A DNA stretch of 64,000 nucleotides from Thermus thermophilus HB8 (GTDB lineage Bacteria; Deinococcota; Deinococci; Deinococcales; Thermaceae): NCBI RefSeq assembly GCF_000091545.1, contig NC_006461.1, positions 557,564 to 621,563 on the forward strand. Direction: 5' to 3'. Positions within the stretch are counted from its first letter, which is position 1, and each line of letters starts with the position of its first letter. A model generated the notes under the pieces. It was given only the letters and a program-made list of their open reading frames with translations. It had not been told where the DNA came from and did no database searches. Shown here in pieces: positions 57,331-64,000 of the stretch. Position numbers and translations under genes: made by a program.

Positions 57331-57352
57331 CCTAACGCTAACGCTTCAGCCA

Positions 57353-58477
57353 CTACTCTTCAAGTTTACGGTACAAGGCGATCAATCTTTCCTTCATTAT
57401 CCGCCAAGCAAAACGGGTTACGTACACCTCCTGGGCTTTTTGGGAAAACTCCTCAAAGCGTTGGAGATCCCAGCTTGCTACCCGGGCAAAAGCGTCTTCT
57501 AGAGCCGCCAGGTTTCCATACTCGACTACGAAACCCAAGGCGTACTGCTGGACCAGTTGATCCATTCCTGTATCCCTGGCTACCACGATGGGCCTCCCTA
57601 TAGCCATTGCTTCAAAAAGCTTGTTGGCGCTGGAGTACCGATGGTTGGGGATGGACGGATCGTAGGTAGCGAAAAGCAGATGAGCATTGCTCATGAGCTC
57701 TAGCGCCTTTTCGTAAGGAACCCGACCGTGATAGCGAACGTTAGGTAGATCCGCTACTGCCCTTCGGATCTCCTCTTCATCCCCTCCAAAGCCGCCAAGG
57801 TCCAGCTCCCACTCCGGGTGGCGGCGTAGCAGTTCTATCACTTGCAGGATTCCCCTCTCCTTCTGCAACAACCCCACGTAGGCTATGCGGAGAGGAGGAG
57901 GTGCCGGCGGCAGAGGAAAAGGATCTTCTATGGGAGGACTATTGTAGATGAAAGTCAGGCGCTTGGGGCGAGCCCCTTGGATCTGCTTCACCCTGCTTTC
58001 GTCTGCCAAGATGACGGCATCCACCCATCCCATGAGCCTTAAATCCACCTTTTTGATGATGGACTTAATCCACCCCGGGGTGGCGCGAAGCATGTCGGCA
58101 TAGAAGTCAAAAACATCGTAAACCACCTTTTTGCCCAAAAGCTTTGCTGCCACCAAAGCAGGTAATACTGTGTCAAAGTCGCAAGCATGGATAGCATCGT
58201 AAGTAGATCGCCGCTTTATTAGGTGCCAAAGTAACGCTAGGTTAAAGCGAACCAATGGAAGCAGATTGGCCAACCCTGACCTGAAAGATCCCTTTATGGG
58301 CAGACGCTCCACTAAGCCAAAGGGCGTTTCCTCCACCTTTGGTAACTCGCCCGTTCGGTCCCACGCCACAACCCCGACCTTGTACCCTGCGTCTGCGAGT
58401 GCCTGGGCTTCCTTGGCTACCCGGGGGTCGGGTGCTACTGGGTTAGAGCGCAAAAAGAGCACCGATTTTATCGCCAT
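57353..58477 (-). CDS. GT4-like glycosyltransferase
   Basis: The 374-residue protein has the GT-B pattern: SNPVAPDPRVAKEAQALADAG near the N-terminus, HACDFDTVLPALVAAKLLGK, IAYVGLLQKERGILQVIELL and the C-terminal sugar-binding region YSSANKLFEAMAIGRPIVV. Codon use is the most A/T-relaxed of the cluster. It overlaps the next gene upstream by 10 nt. The transposase relic follows its stop. Confidence 0.85.
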   Translation of the reverse strand: MAIKSVLFLRSNPVAPDPRVAKEAQALADAGYKVGVVAWDRTGELPKVEETPFGLVERLPIKGSFRSGLANLLPLVRFNLALLWHLIKRRSTYDAIHACDFDTVLPALVAAKLLGKKVVYDVFDFYADMLRATPGWIKSIIKKVDLRLMGWVDAVILADESRVKQIQGARPKRLTFIYNSPPIEDPFPLPPAPPPLRIAYVGLLQKERGILQVIELLRRHPEWELDLGGFGGDEEEIRRAVADLPNVRYHGRVPYEKALELMSNAHLLFATYDPSIPNHRYSSANKLFEAMAIGRPIVVARDTGMDQLVQQYALGFVVEYGNLAALEDAFARVASWDLQRFEEFSQKAQEVYVTRFAWRIMKERLIALYRKLEE

Positions 58478-59583
58478 ATCTCCTCCAGAACGCTCATATA
58501 GCTCCTAAGCGCCGCTTCTGGGGAATACTGGTTCAAATGGTCTTTGAGGGCGGTTTCGTCCCACGCAAAGCCATCGGAAAGCACCCTCTCCATTGCGTGG
58601 GCTAAAGCCTGGGGCGAGCGAGGGGTAACGATACCGAAACGGCCATCCCCCAAGGCTTCAAGCAAGCCCCCCTCGCTCTCGACGGCCACCACGGGAACCC
58701 TCAGGGCGAGGGCCTCGAGGGCCACCATGGAAAACCCTTCGTACCGACTGGTAATCACCAAGGCCTTCGCCCCCCGAAGGTAAGGATACGGGTTGACCAC
58801 AAATCCGAGAAAGGCCACGCGGCTTGTCAGCCCCAAGGTGTGAGCAAGTTTTTCTAGTCGGGGTCTCTCTGGGCCTTCCCCCAGGATAAGCAGGTGCACA
58901 TCTGGATGGTGCTTGGCAAAAATGGAGAAGGCCTCTAAGAGAAGTGAAAAGCCTTTTTGAGGATGCAGGCGGCCTAGCGCCAAGAAGTAAGGCGTTGCAG
59001 GTAGAGGCACGTTTTCATGAGAGAGCCGTCGCACGCGGTCTACGTGGATCGGATTGGGTAAGACGCATATCCTCTCCTCGGGAACTCCACCGAAGCGGGC
59101 GAAGGCTTGGGCCACACCCCTGGAGACCGCTCCTACCCGACCCAGGGGGTGGTTCACCGCCCGCTTTAGGGTTTGTCTAGCAGCCCACAGGGCGGTATGC
59201 CTTTTGACTGGGTTGGGAACGTCCTTGAGGTAGGCAGGGGCGTTGTGCAAAACCCAGAGAAAAGGCGTCCTTGACCGCCAGGCGGCCTGGAGAGGAACCC
59301 AGTCCAGGTAGTCCCAAACAGGGAGGACTACCCTAGGCCTGGCTTGGGCCAAGTAGACCCCTAGGGGGGTGTACGCCCTAAGCAGGCGTAGCCGCCGAGG
59401 CACCCCTAGGTCCCAAAGGCGGACCCCCTGAGGGAGTTGCGCTAAAAGGGGCCCTTCGGCCCTGGCCAAGACGAAGTCCACCCTAAGTCCCTCCTTCACC
59501 ATGGCCCCAGCCAGGTCCAGGTACACCCGCTCCACCCCTCCCCCAGCCAGCGCCGGGAGAGCAAAGGCTACGTCCGGACGCAT
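58468..59583 (-). CDS. GT4-family glycosyltransferase
   Basis: The 371-residue protein has ALPALAGGGVERVYLDLAGAM (nucleotide-binding loop), PNPIHVDRVRR, LALGRLHPQKGFSLLLEAF and the E-x7-E-like SRYEGFSMVALEALALRVPVV. These mark a retaining GT4 enzyme adding a sugar in repeat-unit assembly. It begins 6 nt after the flippase gene and is moderately low in GC. Confidence 0.88.
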   Translation of the reverse strand: MRPDVAFALPALAGGGVERVYLDLAGAMVKEGLRVDFVLARAEGPLLAQLPQGVRLWDLGVPRRLRLLRAYTPLGVYLAQARPRVVLPVWDYLDWVPLQAAWRSRTPFLWVLHNAPAYLKDVPNPVKRHTALWAARQTLKRAVNHPLGRVGAVSRGVAQAFARFGGVPEERICVLPNPIHVDRVRRLSHENVPLPATPYFLALGRLHPQKGFSLLLEAFSIFAKHHPDVHLLILGEGPERPRLEKLAHTLGLTSRVAFLGFVVNPYPYLRGAKALVITSRYEGFSMVALEALALRVPVVAVESEGGLLEALGDGRFGIVTPRSPQALAHAMERVLSDGFAWDETALKDHLNQYSPEAALRSYMSVLEEIWR

Positions 59584-59589
59584 AGACTT

Positions 59590-60855
59590 CTACCTCCTAG
59601 ACTTAAGAAGGAGCCAAGCCCCGAGCATCCCTAGGCTTACCCAGCCCTCCGCCACCACCGCCACCCATGGCATGGCCAGCACCCCCCACCGGGGAAGGGC
59701 CCAGAGGGCCAGGGCCACGTTTAGCAAGCCCGCCGAAAGGGCAATGACCAGGAAGGGGCGGTCCAGACCCATGGGCAGAAGGAGTTGGATCCCCACGAAG
59801 CTGGAAAGGGCACTCAGGACTAGAAACAGAGAAAGCACTTTTACGATGGGAACGGCCATTTCATAACCAGCGCCCAAGAACCAGGACACTAAAATGGGGG
59901 CCGAGAGGAACAGGCTTGCTCCCAGCACCACTCCCACTCCCAGCGTAAGCAAAAAGGCTTGCCAGAGCCAGCGCCGGGCTTCGGGTTTACCCTGGGCGAA
60001 GGCGAAGCTTAGGCGGGGAAAGAAAAGACGGGTGATGGGCGACCACATGTTCACCAAAGGCCGCACCAGCCGCTCCGCCCCGGCGTACTGGCCTACCTGG
60101 GCCGCCGGGAGCACCAGGCTCACCAAGGTCACGTTGAGGCTGGTGTAGAGGAGTGTGGCCAGGTTGTACACGAAAAACGTGACCCCCTTGCGAAGCCAAG
60201 CCCCTCCTCCGCTAAGCCCGGGCCATACCACCTCGGCACGGAGCCAGCTCAGGCCCAGGAGGGCCGTGAGCCAGTAGGAAGCGGCCTGGAGATAGATGGG
60301 TACGGCCACGTCCCCGGGGCTTCGGACCAGCAGAAACACGCCCAAGGTCGTGGCTCCCCGCACGAGGACTTCCAACAAGGCCACCCTACCCATCTGCTCC
60401 AGCCCCTGAAAGAACCAGAGGGGGCTGAAGCCCTGCCCTATGGCGGCAAGGAGCGCCCCTACGGTCAAGGAAAAGTCCCCCCGAAGTAGGGGGATCGCCC
60501 ACCCCAGCCCGATCCCGAGGGGAAGAAGGGGGAGAAGAAGGAGAAGGCGTGCGTGGAGGACGCCAGCCGCGATCTTACCGAGCTCGGCTCGGTCCTCCCG
60601 GTTTCTGGCCACCTCACGGGTGGCGGTAAACTGGTAGCCGTACTCCAAGAAAGCGTAGAGGTAAAGGACCAAGGCCTGGGCCAGGGCGAGCTTGCCAAAC
60701 CCCTCGGGTCCCAGGACGCGGGCCAAGTAGGGCAACGTGACGAGGGGGAAAAGGTAGTTGGCCGCCTGGACAGCGTAGAGGTAAAAGAGGTTGCGCAGGG
60801 TGGGGCTCCGCCACGCCCTTCCCACCTTGGCCCAGAGGCGAGGGGTGAGGCCCAC
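59590..60855 (-). CDS. Wzx-type polysaccharide flippase
   Basis: The 421-residue protein has about twelve hydrophobic segments and the PST/MOP-superfamily N-terminus NLFYLYAVQAANYLFPLVTLPYLARVLGPEGFG. It should flip lipid-linked repeat units across the membrane for the Wzy-like polymerase. It starts 5 nt after the phosphohexomutase stop and is continuous with the rest of the operon. Confidence 0.88.
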   Translation of the reverse strand: MGLTPRLWAKVGRAWRSPTLRNLFYLYAVQAANYLFPLVTLPYLARVLGPEGFGKLALAQALVLYLYAFLEYGYQFTATREVARNREDRAELGKIAAGVLHARLLLLLPLLPLGIGLGWAIPLLRGDFSLTVGALLAAIGQGFSPLWFFQGLEQMGRVALLEVLVRGATTLGVFLLVRSPGDVAVPIYLQAASYWLTALLGLSWLRAEVVWPGLSGGGAWLRKGVTFFVYNLATLLYTSLNVTLVSLVLPAAQVGQYAGAERLVRPLVNMWSPITRLFFPRLSFAFAQGKPEARRWLWQAFLLTLGVGVVLGASLFLSAPILVSWFLGAGYEMAVPIVKVLSLFLVLSALSSFVGIQLLLPMGLDRPFLVIALSAGLLNVALALWALPRWGVLAMPWVAVVAEGWVSLGMLGAWLLLKSRR

Positions 60856-60860
60856 GGACG

Positions 60861-62234
60861 CTAGCCCTCCACGAGCTTCCGCGCCTCCTCCAGAAGCGCC
60901 CGGACGAGCTCGGGGCTTTGGGCCTCCACGTAGATCCGCACCACGGGCTCCGTGCCCGAGGCCCGGAAGAGGACCCAGGCCTCTTCATAGAGCCACTTCA
61001 CCCCGTCCAGGGTGTCCACCCCCTTGGGGGTGAGGCCGGCCAGGGGGCGGGGTTCGCGGAAGGGGGTGAGGTCCAGGGGGGCCTTTAAGGGAAGGTCCAG
61101 GCGGTCGTAGGCGTGGGTGAGGCCCGTGAGGGCCTCCACCTCCTTGAACTGCTCGGCCAGGTCCTTCCCCGTGGCGGCCACGCTCTCCAGGAGAAGGAGG
61201 CTTGTGAGGATCCCGTCCCGCTCGGGAAGGTGCTCGGGGTACCCCACGCCCCCGGACTCCTCCCCGCCGATGAAGCAGTCCCCTTTGAGGAACTCCTCCT
61301 TGATCCACTTGAAGCCCACCGGGGTGGTGGTGACCCCGAAGCCGAGCCGTTCCCCCAGGCGGTCCAAAAGCCAGGTCACGGCGAAGTTCTTCACCGCCCG
61401 GCCCCTATGGCCCTTGCGGAAGCGGTAGAGGGCCAGGGTGGTGAGGACCTGGTGGGGGTTGAAGAAGACCCCGCCGGGGAGGACCACCCCCACCCGGTCC
61501 GCGTCCCCGTCCGTGGCCACGGCGAAGCTCGGGGGGGTCTCGGGGCCCAGCACCGCCAGGGTCACCCCCAGGTTCTTGGGGATGGGCTCGGGGTTCACCC
61601 CGTGGAAGAGGGGGTGGGGCTCCTCCCGGATGGGCCTTACGGGGATCTCCAGGCCCACGTGGCGGAGGAAGCCCTTGAGGAAGCCTGCCCCCGCCCCGCC
61701 CATGCTGTCGTGGTAGAGGACGCCGGAAAAGCCGGAGAGGGCCTTCAGGTCCAGGTGGGCCTTTAGGGCCTCAAAGTAGGCCTCCCGCAGGTCCAGGGTC
61801 TCGTAGGCCCCCTCCAGGGCCCGGGCCTCCTCGGGGACCAGGGCCTCGATGGCCTTGGCCTCCTCCTGGGCGATGGGCCCCCCGGTGGCGTCCTTGAACT
61901 TCACCCCGAGGTACTGGGGCGGGTTGTGGCTCGCGGTGAGCATGGCCCCGCCCGCCGCCTTAAGGTGGCGCACGGCGAAGGAGAGGAGGGGGGTGGGGAC
62001 GGGGCCCTTTAGGAGGACCACTTTCAGGCCCATCCCCGCGAGGTGGCCCGAAAGGGCCCGGGCGAAGGCGTCCGCAAGGAAGCGGGTGTCGTGCCCCACC
62101 ACCACGAGCCCGCCGCCCCGCTCCAGGAGGTGGCGGCCGTAGGCCTCGGCCAGGCGGTGGAGGGTGGCGAAGGTGAACTCCCGGGCGATGACCCCGCGGA
62201 AGCCTTCGGTGCCGAAGCGGATGGGCGCGCTCAT
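60861..62234 (-). CDS. Phosphoglucomutase/phosphomannomutase
   Basis: The 457-residue alpha-D-phosphohexomutase has the phosphoserine loop TASHNPPQ (S102), the metal loop DGDADR, the sugar loop GGEESGG and the phosphate loop RASGTEP in order. It interconverts hexose 1- and 6-phosphates, supplying nucleotide-sugar precursors for the downstream genes. I prefer ATG 62234 because TGCTATGCT (hexamer 62249-62244) sets transcription start between the two possible ATGs (62240 and 62234). Confidence 0.92.
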   Translation of the reverse strand: MSAPIRFGTEGFRGVIAREFTFATLHRLAEAYGRHLLERGGGLVVVGHDTRFLADAFARALSGHLAGMGLKVVLLKGPVPTPLLSFAVRHLKAAGGAMLTASHNPPQYLGVKFKDATGGPIAQEEAKAIEALVPEEARALEGAYETLDLREAYFEALKAHLDLKALSGFSGVLYHDSMGGAGAGFLKGFLRHVGLEIPVRPIREEPHPLFHGVNPEPIPKNLGVTLAVLGPETPPSFAVATDGDADRVGVVLPGGVFFNPHQVLTTLALYRFRKGHRGRAVKNFAVTWLLDRLGERLGFGVTTTPVGFKWIKEEFLKGDCFIGGEESGGVGYPEHLPERDGILTSLLLLESVAATGKDLAEQFKEVEALTGLTHAYDRLDLPLKAPLDLTPFREPRPLAGLTPKGVDTLDGVKWLYEEAWVLFRASGTEPVVRIYVEAQSPELVRALLEEARKLVEG

Positions 62235-62243
62235 CTCCATGGA

Positions 62244-62289
62244 AGCATAGCACATCCTCTCCCCACGGGGGGTGAGGGTGAAGTAGCAT
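62244..62289. promoter_or_regulatory. Divergent promoters: exopolysaccharide run and coiled-coil gene
   Basis: Minus-strand TGCTATGCT (hexamer 62249-62244) is an extended -10 for the phosphohexomutase and probably the whole run behind it. Plus-strand TAGCAT (62284-62289) is 6 nt before the GTG of the coiled-coil gene. Confidence 0.5.
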
Positions 62290-62295
62290 AAAAGC

Positions 62296-62562
62296 GTGCC
62301 CGAGGACCACCTGCTGGAACGCCTGGAGAAGCTGGAGGGGATCGTGGAGACCACGGTGCGGGTGCTCCCGCCCTTGGTTCAGGACCTCTCCCGGCGCATT
62401 GACGGGCTACGGGAGGAGATGCAGGGCGTGGCGGCCCGGCTGGAAGCCCGCATCCAACAGGCGGAGGCCAAGCTGGAGGGCCAGATCCAGTGGGTCCGGT
62501 CCGAGCTGGAGGGCTTCACCCTCATCGGGGTGGCCCTGGCCCCCCTTTCCCTGCTGCGCTAA
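62296..62562 (+). CDS. Small coiled-coil protein with hydrophobic C-terminus
   Basis: The 88-residue product (leaderless GTG start) is almost entirely heptad-like: LLERLEKLEGIVETTVRVL, LSRRIDGLREEM, LEARIQQAEAKLEGQIQWV. It ends in a hydrophobic stretch (FTLIGVALAPLSLLR) that may anchor it to the membrane. Similar short coiled-coil proteins are common in Thermus; function is unknown. It precedes a secreted-protein gene by 22 nt. Confidence 0.65.
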   Translation: MPEDHLLERLEKLEGIVETTVRVLPPLVQDLSRRIDGLREEMQGVAARLEARIQQAEAKLEGQIQWVRSELEGFTLIGVALAPLSLLR

Positions 62563-62584
62563 GGGGTTAGGTAAAATGGGTCCG

Positions 62585-63070
62585 ATGACCCGCTGGTTGG
62601 TTCTCGCCCTAGCCCTTTGTGGGCTGGTACTGGCCCAGGATTGGCGGCTTAGCCAGAGCCAAAGCTTCACCGCCCAAGGAGCCTCGGCCTGGCGCTACAC
62701 CCTAAGCCCCAGGACAAAGGAGGCCCAGGAGCTTTGGCGCAGGCTTTCCGAGCAGTACCGGGACCACCTGCGGGCGGGGTACCGGGTGGACCTCGGGGGG
62801 TGGCGGGTGTACTTCCGGGGCGGGGTGCTCTGGCTTGCGCCCCACTGCCCCAAGGCGGACAACCCCGCCTGCTTCACCTTCGGGGCCCTCCCCGTGGAGA
62901 AGGCGCGGCAGGACCGCTTCCTCCTGGAGCTTGGGGCCCTCCTCGAGGAGGGCCTTGGGCGGGTCCGGGCCACGGGGGGAAGCCTCACCCTAAGCCGCCT
63001 CTTCCGGGTGGAGGTGGCCCGGGGCGCCTCGCCCCCTTACCGGGCGGCGCCTTCCGGCTGGAGGCCTTAG
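62585..63070 (+). CDS. Secreted protein of unknown function
   Basis: The 161-residue product has a clear signal peptide (TRWLVLALALCGLVLAQ) and a mature part with two cysteines (HCPKADNPACF) that probably form a disulfide. I use ATG 62585 because TAAAAT (62572-62577) sits 7 nt before it; ATG 62576 overlaps this hexamer. No family is recognised. It converges with the next gene with a 4-nt overlap. Confidence 0.65.
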   Translation: MTRWLVLALALCGLVLAQDWRLSQSQSFTAQGASAWRYTLSPRTKEAQELWRRLSEQYRDHLRAGYRVDLGGWRVYFRGGVLWLAPHCPKADNPACFTFGALPVEKARQDRFLLELGALLEEGLGRVRATGGSLTLSRLFRVEVARGASPPYRAAPSGWRP

Positions 63071-63663
63071 GCGGCCTCGAGGCTGTACAGGTAGTAGCGG
63101 GTCTCCCCCAGGACGAAGAAGGCCTCCTCCAGGGCGAGGCCCTCTATGGGGGTTTCCGGGGGGACGGAAAGGCGGAAGCTCCCCACGGCGATCCCCTCCC
63201 CGTCCACGGCCAGGGGCCCCTCGGCGAGGAGGGTGCTTTCCGCCTCGGGGTCGTTGAGGGGGGTGGCGTGGAGGCGCACCCGCTTCCCCTCGAGGCTTTT
63301 CAGGGCGTTCTTGGGGTCGGCGAAGGGGGCGCGGAAGAGGAGGCGCTCCTCCACCTCCGCCACCTCTCCCAATAGGGCGTACCGGTCCAGAGGGAGGAGG
63401 GCCTTGCCCCGCTCCAGGAGGAGGAGGAAGCGGGCCTTGTCCTCCTCGGAGAGGAGGACGGGGGCCTTGTTCCGGCCCACCCGCTCGTCCTGGTCCAGGC
63501 GCCCCTTCTCCACAAGGGCCCGGGCGGCCTCCAGGGCCTCCTCCCGGGTGGCGTAGAGGCTATAGGGGTTGATCTTGAAGAGGAGGTCGTAGCCCTTAGG
63601 CCCCTGGACGAGCCAGGCGAGGTGGAGCTCAAAGAAGCGCCGCTTGCGCCACTCGGGGTACAC
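63067..63663 (-). CDS. Conserved-looking protein of unknown function
   Basis: The 198-residue soluble protein has no signal peptide. It starts at a GTG (63663) with TATACT (63675-63670) 6 nt before, another leaderless case. The first half is helical and charged (FELHLAWLVQGPKGYDLLFK, then ATREEALEAARALVEKG); the second half is beta-rich (GKRVRLHATPLNDPEAE, EGIAVGSFRLSVPPETP). I do not recognise a family. Confidence 0.65.
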   Translation of the reverse strand: MYPEWRKRRFFELHLAWLVQGPKGYDLLFKINPYSLYATREEALEAARALVEKGRLDQDERVGRNKAPVLLSEEDKARFLLLLERGKALLPLDRYALLGEVAEVEERLLFRAPFADPKNALKSLEGKRVRLHATPLNDPEAESTLLAEGPLAVDGEGIAVGSFRLSVPPETPIEGLALEEAFFVLGETRYYLYSLEAA

Positions 63664-63669
63664 GAGACG

Positions 63670-63725
63670 AGTATACCCGGCCTTTGTGCCTTTCGCCCTT
63701 GCCCAAAACTATCCTGGGGTATACT
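63670..63725. promoter_or_regulatory. Divergent TATACT elements
   Basis: Identical TATACT hexamers occur on the minus strand (63675-63670) and plus strand (63720-63725), serving the unknown protein and the Mrp-like gene respectively. The plus-strand copy is 11 nt before its ATG, with TTGCCC at 63699-63704. Confidence 0.5.
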
Positions 63726-63736
63726 CTAGGCCCGGT

Positions 63737-64000
63737 ATGGCGCTTACGGAAGAGCGGGTCCTCGAGGCCCTGCGCACCGTGATGGACCCCGAGCTCGGCA
63801 AGGACCTCGTCTCCTTGGGCATGGTGGACGAGGTCCGGGTGGAGGGGGGGCGGGTGGACCTCCTGGTGAACCTCACCACCCCGGCCTGCCCCCTCAAGGG
63901 GCAGATTGAGGCGGACATCCGGCGGGCCCTCGCCCCCTTGGGGGCGGAGGAGGTCCGGGTGCGCTTCGGCGGGGGCGTGCGCCCCCCTGAGCGCTACGCC
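63737..64000 (+). CDS. MIP18/DUF59 domain, N-terminus of an Mrp/ApbC-type Fe-S carrier (partial)
   Basis: The 88 visible codons encode a DUF59 domain: EERVLEALRTVMDPELGKDL, VSLGMVDEVRV and LTTPACPLKGQIEADIRRAL. This precedes the P-loop ATPase in Mrp/ApbC proteins that deliver Fe-S clusters. The reading frame is open at the window end, after GGGVRPPERYA, so the ATPase part is expected outside. It could instead be a stand-alone SufT/PaaD-like protein. Confidence 0.78.
   Translation, partial: MALTEERVLEALRTVMDPELGKDLVSLGMVDEVRVEGGRVDLLVNLTTPACPLKGQIEADIRRALAPLGAEEVRVRFGGGVRPPERYA

Noticed and set aside
57018..57335. A functional small transposase gene in the plus-strand frame
   Set aside because: The first half of that frame is nonsense-like; the transposase reading requires a frameshift, and both termini and inverted repeats are missing.

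Overview
The window is about 70% GC with strong G/C bias at third codon positions. It carries genes typical of the genus Thermus, including a long-chain fatty acyl-CoA synthetase and an aminodeoxychorismate lyase that I recall as structurally studied Thermus thermophilus proteins (from memory, not searched). It therefore looks like chromosomal DNA of T. thermophilus or a very close relative. Genes are packed tightly, often with 4-nt ATGA overlaps. Many transcription units appear leaderless: a -10 hexamer sits about 6-12 nt before the start codon and no Shine-Dalgarno sequence is visible.

Layout. 1-5.4 kb: transporter binding proteins (LivK-like, TRAP, ZnuA-like) with galE-like and galK genes. 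5.4-13.7 kb: an ABC-class ATPase, a hemE-hemH-hemY-ClC run, a divergent PpiC foldase and a nitrilase-family amidase. 13.7-18.1 kb: acyl-CoA synthetase flanked by remnants of an SDR and a MaoC hydratase, then mqnP-like, panD and bioB with a BirA-like operator. 18.1-25.2 kb: an operon of c-di-AMP receptor, DsbA-like protein, trmI and rqcH, then carB and a rhodanese. 25.2-28.5 kb: tRNA-His, tRNA-Leu, tig, clpP and clpX. 28.5-41.6 kb: pncB, metH, a Uma2 protein, a pabB-pabA fusion with pabC, greA, recO, ymdB-like and ppc. 41.6-45.5 kb: mscL, tRNA-Arg/Gly/Pro, tatA, a TPR protein and hslVU.

45.5-50.5 kb is the most unusual block. A five-gene plus-strand operon encodes a MoxR-type AAA ATPase, a MntA-like nucleotidyltransferase, a HepT-like HEPN protein with an intact RX4HXY motif, a VWA protein and a 74-aa protein. 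Two mutually homologous minus-strand HEPN-nucleotidyltransferase pairs flank it. The left pair lies just upstream of hslV; the right pair is the tail of the exopolysaccharide operon.

49.8-62.2 kb is one minus-strand exopolysaccharide run: phosphohexomutase, Wzx flippase, two glycosyltransferases, an IS982-like transposase remnant, a glycosyltransferase, a polytopic membrane protein, a glycosyltransferase, an undecaprenyl-phosphate sugar transferase and a Wzz-like protein. Its middle (about 54.8-59.6 kb) has lower GC and looser codon bias, consistent with acquired DNA. 62.3-64 kb holds small unknown genes and the start of an Mrp/ApbC-type Fe-S carrier gene that runs off the end.

No rRNA, CRISPR array, prophage or complete insertion sequence was seen.
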